Source of the DNA: an uncultured Clostridia bacterium
GTDB lineage: Bacteria > Bacillota > Clostridia > Christensenellales > UBA1242
Assembly (NCBI GenBank): GCA_944349915.1
Contig: CALVNU010000023.1
Coordinates: 1 to 9,623 of the forward strand
DNA: 9,623 nt
Reading direction: 5' to 3'
The notes beneath the pieces were generated by a model. The model was not told the DNA's origin, made no database searches, and worked only from the letters and a program-made list of their open reading frames with translations. Of this stretch, positions 6,247 to 9,623 are shown one piece after another. Every line of letters starts with the position of its first letter. Positions within the stretch are counted from its first letter, which is position 1. The translations under genes were made by a program, and so were the position numbers.

Positions 6247-6579
6247 ATGAGTAAAGAGTTCTTAGGAAAAATTGTGAATGTGAAAATGGATAGACCACTT
6301 GGTAGTAAACACCCAAAACACGGTTTTATATATCCAGTAAACTACGGATATATTCCAAACACAGTTTCTGGTGACGGAGAAGAACTTGATGCTTATGTGC
6401 TGGGTGTGCATGAACCTTTGGATGAATTTGAAGGTAAAGTTGTTGCAATTATTCGTAGAACGAATGATAACGATGATAAACTTGTTGTTATGCCAGAAGA
6501 AAGAAATTACACTGATGAACAAATTGAGGCATTGACCGAATTTCAAGAGCAGTGGTTTAAACATGAAATTTTAAGATAA
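6247..6579 (+). CDS. ppa: Inorganic pyrophosphatase-like protein, short family I form
   Basis: A 110-residue cytoplasmic protein of the short inorganic diphosphatase group seen in Clostridia-like bacteria; it would hydrolyse PPi to phosphate. The core reads DRPLGSKHPKHGFIYPVNYGYIP (15-37), SGDGEELDAYVLG (41-53) and NDNDDKLVVMPE (73-84). These follow the order of family I pyrophosphatases: YPxNYGYIP, then a D-x-D-P-x-D-like metal loop, then DxK. The loop here is Asp43-Gly-Glu45-Glu-Leu-Asp48, so Glu replaces the usual middle Asp and the Pro is lost; I believe this is typical of the short group but cannot check. The start at 6247 is chosen for AAGAGG (6235-6240), 6 bases upstream. An earlier in-frame ATG at 6211 would place the ribosome binding site inside the gene. 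It is much shorter than the roughly 175-residue E. coli enzyme, so the exact substrate is less certain than the fold. Confidence 0.82.
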   Translation: MSKEFLGKIVNVKMDRPLGSKHPKHGFIYPVNYGYIPNTVSGDGEELDAYVLGVHEPLDEFEGKVVAIIRRTNDNDDKLVVMPEERNYTDEQIEALTEFQEQWFKHEILR

Positions 6580-6587
6580 AGGTATAC

Positions 6588-6740
6588 ATGAAATGTTTGA
6601 AGTATTTATTAATTTCTATAATGTTGTTTTGTTAACTACCAGTAACTGCATGCAACAATAAAGAAGAAAAAAGTATTTCGGTTCAAATTTATGGCGAGCA
6701 AATGGTTTGCCGACATTGTAAAACAAAGAAGAAAAAGTGA
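6588..6740 (+). pseudogene. Small lipoprotein-like gene with a stop in its signal peptide
   Basis: Nine bases after the pyrophosphatase stop, AAAGG and an ATG open the frame MKCLKYLLISIMLFC, then a TAA (6633-6635), then LPVTAC-NNKEEKSISVQIYGEQ, MVCRHC and a lysine run ending in TGATGA. Read across the TAA, this is a classic lipoprotein signal: a Lys near the start, a hydrophobic run, and a VTAC lipobox followed by a polar NNKEE stretch. The single stop abolishes it unless it is a sequencing error. The mature part is only about 28 residues with a C-x-x-C-like pair, so the 3' end may be broken too; a shifted frame continues SDDISKEKKNW. The family is not recognised. Its position suggests it once shared the pyrophosphatase transcript. 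Confidence 0.45.
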
Positions 6741-7195
6741 TGACATTTCCAAAGAAAAGAAAAATTGGTAAAATAATTTAGTCTTAATACTCTTTTATTT
6801 AATAATGCGATTTTTACATTAGAAACAAATCGGAAGATAATTTTACTATGGCTCTATAAGAAAAACAAAAGATTAAAATTTTTACACTAATATGCGTTTT
6901 TTATTACTATAACTATAATAAAAAATGTAAAAAATAATATACTAAGGTTAAACCATTTTAAAACTAGCAGAATAAAAGCATACAAAAGAAAAAGGAAACT
7001 ATGCTCATAAAGTAAAGTTTCTCTTTTTATTAGTTTTAAAATTTATTGTAACTAATTTCTTTTTTAATATTTGTAATAAAGTAATTATAAATTGTTTTCT
7101 AACATTACATTTATTACAATTATTTATATAGTATTAATAATAACTAAACGACCATTATTTATATAACCTTTAAAAAATTATTATTTACATAATAT
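6741..7195. other. AT-rich intergenic stretch without genes
   Basis: A 455-base gap between the plus-strand genes and the convergent nuclease gene. It contains a bidirectional terminator at 6989-7028 and an all-AT hairpin, TTTTTTATTA (6897-6906) with TAATAAAAAA (6916-6925). The motif ATTATTTATATA recurs near the nuclease end. No reading frame or RNA gene was recognised. Confidence 0.55.
6989..7028. terminator. Bidirectional intrinsic terminator
   Basis: AAAAAGGAAACT (6989-7000) pairs with AGTTTCTCTTTTT (7016-7028), with one bulged base and a 15-base loop. A-runs and T-runs flank the stem on both sides, so it can stop transcripts from the pyrophosphatase side and from the nuclease gene on the opposite strand. 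Confidence 0.6.
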
Positions 7196-9553
7196 TCAAT
7201 TTTGGCATAAATTATTTTTTAAAAATTGATATATATCATTATTAAAGTTGATATCATTATTAAAGTTGTCTAAATTTAGCAGAAACAACTTATTTCTAAA
7301 TACGCTATCATGCTGTGGATCTTCAATGTTTGTTAAGAGCGGATAATCCAAATTGAAATTTTTCTTACAATAGTCCTTGTTAAATAGAGTATTATTGTAT
7401 TTATGAATATTTTCAACAATATATTTTTTATTTTTCAAAATCAATCCACGAATTTTGCCATATAGAAAATCATTCCATATTTTTCTCATTTCTTCTCTGT
7501 CAATTTCATATTCAACATCTTTATTTTTATGATAATTTGTCAAAATTTCCAAAATTTCTTCATCTATTTCTACATTAAATGAATAACATTCTTGTTCATT
7601 TCTAAACCAAATATTTTGAATGGTTTTTAACATTTTTCTTGTTCTTTCTTTTATTAAATTTACATCCCAAAATATATCTGTTTTAAAGTCATTTCGTAAA
7701 GTCATTGCCAATGATGAACTTTTTTCGTATCTTTCTAATTTTTCAGGATACAATTTGTTGCTAACAGATGCGTTAACACTCTGTGAAACAGGAATTAAAT
7801 TCCCTAATGAATGAATCATTTTTGATTTATTTTCTAATTGAGTAGAAGGGCAAGCTTTTTCCCAATATCTTTTTGATAATTCATCATTGTTTCTTCCATT
7901 TGGATTCTCTGGATAGATGTGTTCTATAGTTTTAGATTTATTTGCAACAATATCTTCCCATTCAATTTTACCATCTTCAGTATGGTTATTATTTAATTCA
8001 TAGAGTGTGTAATATAGACCATTCCAACTATAAAAACAAGCATCTTTTGCCATCATTTTAGTTGCCCATAATTTTAAGTTTTCTTTATCTAATATTTGTT
8101 TGATATCATTAATTAAATCATTGATTGTGGATTGTAACTGCTGATTAAAATCATCTTTATCTCTTATATTTCCTTTTTCATTAAATAAAAGATTCTTTGT
8201 CTTTGTTGCTATATATGGGAAATCAGGATTTTTATAATTAAAGTATTGATAAATATAAGCAAATTTTTCAATAAATTTTAAAGTGTTGATGAGTTTATTT
8301 ATATCAATATATTTTAAATAATCGTATGAATAAAATAATAAAATCAAAAACGATTTTATGTAATTACTATCAATTAAATGCGATAATTTGCTAACTATTA
8401 TTTTTAGTTCTTTTTCTTCTTTTTTGTCTATTTTTTCTTGTAATTTTTCGATATCAAGGCACTTTGGATTATTAATCCAAAGCCAATATTTTGAACAATC
8501 GCAAAGTGTTTTGAAATATTTTGTATAATTGGTTTTATCATCTTTTTCATAAACTTGAAAAATATCAAGTATGTTTTGTAATAAAATATTAGTTTTAATT
8601 TTAATATTAGAATCGTTACCAAAAGTATAATGGTGAGTCAGCAAATAGTCGTCATCTTTAATATAAGAGGAGTCTATTGCAGAAAGATTATCAAAAATAT
8701 TTTCCCATAAATCCTCAACGCTAAACACTATTTTTTTGTCTATCAATTTTTGCTTATCTAAATAAAATATTCTATTTTTTAAAATATCAATTTTAGAAAG
8801 TTCTTTTCCTCTGTTATTAATGCTTTCAAATATTATTTCAGGAGCAATACCTGTATTTCTACTATCTTCATCTTCTGGTAATGAAAAGAACACATTAAAA
8901 AGCATATTGTTTATTAATGCATTTGTCAATTTATCTAACTCATTATCATTTGTAAAAGTTTCTAATGATTTTTCAAAAAACTTTCTAGCATCAATCAATT
9001 TATTTTTATAATTATGTTTTTTATCACAAGGTTCGTTTAATAATACGCTTCTTAAAATAGAACTGAAATTCTTTTTTTCTTGCGTATAGTCGAATAATAA
9101 AATCCTTTCATCATCCATTAAAAGATGATCTAATTTTTTATTTTTATTAAGTAATGAAATTAAGAGCATAATTGTAGTAAATCTTTGTTGACCATCAATT
9201 ATATAAAATCCAAGTTTATCTTGTGGTATTTTTTCTTGAATTTTTTCTGTTAAAGACATCTTTTTTAAACCAATAAGCCCAGTGTAATGCTTTTCATTGC
9301 TCATAGTATTATTTAAGTCTTCCCAAAAATATTCAACTTGTCCTTTATATTTTTTGTTCTTTTTTAACTCAATAGAATTTCCTGTTGAAAAATCATATGT
9401 CCCTTGCTCCCAAACATAACTCCTTTGATATTTTGGAATTCTATAATATACAGGTTCTTTAATTGACCAGTCGTCATTATCAATTCCAAATAAATCACTA
9501 ATTGAAAATAACAAGGTTTTGCATTCCCTAAATAAATCAGCATTGTTTTTCAT
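7196..9553 (-). CDS. DUF262-DUF1524 protein, GmrSD-like nuclease, putative anti-phage defence
   Basis: This 785-residue protein has the architecture of single-chain GmrSD type IV restriction enzymes and related defence proteins. The N-terminal DUF262 (ParB-like NTPase) part shows IPKYQRSYVWE (39-49), YIIDGQQRFTTIMLL (117-131) with the DGQQR nucleotide motif, and FESINNRGKELSKIDILKN (242-260). A long helical, lysine- and asparagine-rich middle follows (about 280-520). The C-terminal DUF1524 His-Me/HNH nuclease part shows KTIEHIYPENP (541-551) and HSLGNLIPVSQSVNASVSN (581-599), followed by a roughly 125-residue extension ending in a FNND repeat. GmrSD enzymes use NTP to cut DNA with glucosylated hydroxymethylcytosine; the target here is unknown. 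GAGGT stands 8 bases before the ATG. The gene is complete, very AT-rich, ends in TGA, and is convergent to the middle genes, with no visible partner gene. Domain calls are strong; the defence role is inferred from the family. Confidence 0.88.
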   Translation of the reverse strand: MKNNADLFRECKTLLFSISDLFGIDNDDWSIKEPVYYRIPKYQRSYVWEQGTYDFSTGNSIELKKNKKYKGQVEYFWEDLNNTMSNEKHYTGLIGLKKMSLTEKIQEKIPQDKLGFYIIDGQQRFTTIMLLISLLNKNKKLDHLLMDDERILLFDYTQEKKNFSSILRSVLLNEPCDKKHNYKNKLIDARKFFEKSLETFTNDNELDKLTNALINNMLFNVFFSLPEDEDSRNTGIAPEIIFESINNRGKELSKIDILKNRIFYLDKQKLIDKKIVFSVEDLWENIFDNLSAIDSSYIKDDDYLLTHHYTFGNDSNIKIKTNILLQNILDIFQVYEKDDKTNYTKYFKTLCDCSKYWLWINNPKCLDIEKLQEKIDKKEEKELKIIVSKLSHLIDSNYIKSFLILLFYSYDYLKYIDINKLINTLKFIEKFAYIYQYFNYKNPDFPYIATKTKNLLFNEKGNIRDKDDFNQQLQSTINDLINDIKQILDKENLKLWATKMMAKDACFYSWNGLYYTLYELNNNHTEDGKIEWEDIVANKSKTIEHIYPENPNGRNNDELSKRYWEKACPSTQLENKSKMIHSLGNLIPVSQSVNASVSNKLYPEKLERYEKSSSLAMTLRNDFKTDIFWDVNLIKERTRKMLKTIQNIWFRNEQECYSFNVEIDEEILEILTNYHKNKDVEYEIDREEMRKIWNDFLYGKIRGLILKNKKYIVENIHKYNNTLFNKDYCKKNFNLDYPLLTNIEDPQHDSVFRNKLFLLNLDNFNNDINFNNDIYQFLKNNLCQN
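7233..7268 (-). repeat. 18-bp perfect tandem duplication inside the nuclease gene
   Basis: Two adjacent identical copies of an 18-bp unit (7233-7250 and 7251-7268) encode the repeated residues FNNDIN-FNNDIY near the C-terminus. Because 18 is a multiple of three, the frame is kept. It looks like a slipped-strand duplication. Confidence 0.85.
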
Positions 9554-9623
9554 CTTTTTGTACCTCTTTATTTTATTAAGTTTTAAAATTACGCATTAGG
9601 TAGTTCTATGTATTAAACAAATA

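Noticed and set aside
6897..6925. All-AT hairpin as a second terminator
   Set aside because: The stem holds only A-T pairs, so it is weak, and such palindromes are expected by chance in DNA this AT-rich.

Overview
The window is very AT-rich, apart from one central stretch with more G+C. It looks like chromosomal DNA of a low-GC bacterium, probably of the Bacillota (Firmicutes) type. The reasons are purine-rich GGAG/AAGGA ribosome binding sites, TTGACA/TATAAT-type promoters, intrinsic terminators, a tRNA gene with encoded CCA, and short Clostridia-like forms of pyrophosphatase and MmcQ/YjbR proteins. The assignment is an inference and the genus cannot be named. The intact genes read with the standard code.

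Left part (1-4171, minus strand): a tightly packed operon behind a near-consensus promoter. In order of transcription it encodes (i) a 792-residue fusion of a PIG-L/LmbE-type deacetylase with a NodU/CmcH/TobZ-type O-carbamoyltransferase, (ii) a 464-residue fusion of a RibD-C/DHFR-like reductase domain with a class I SAM methyltransferase, and (iii) the N-terminus of a GT-B glycosyltransferase that runs off the window edge. Gene spacings are 12 and 2 bases. Together these suggest de-acetylation, carbamoylation, methylation and assembly of a sugar-containing metabolite or surface glycan. The two domain fusions are the most unusual content of the window.

Middle part (4311-6740): a short backbone-like stretch with clear decay. 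A HIT-family gene is broken by three in-frame stops. An intact tRNA-Ser(GCU) has its own promoter and terminator. An intact MmcQ/YjbR gene sits behind an extended -10 promoter and a leader with inverted repeats. An aldo/keto reductase is cut to its first 122 residues, exactly where the promoter of the intact inorganic pyrophosphatase gene begins. A short lipoprotein-like reading frame has a stop inside its signal peptide.

Right part (6741-9623): an AT-rich spacer with a bidirectional terminator, then a minus-strand 785-residue DUF262-DUF1524 protein. This is the architecture of GmrSD-type modification-dependent nucleases and related anti-phage proteins. No partner defence gene is visible in the window.

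No CRISPR array, rRNA, transposase or integrase was found.
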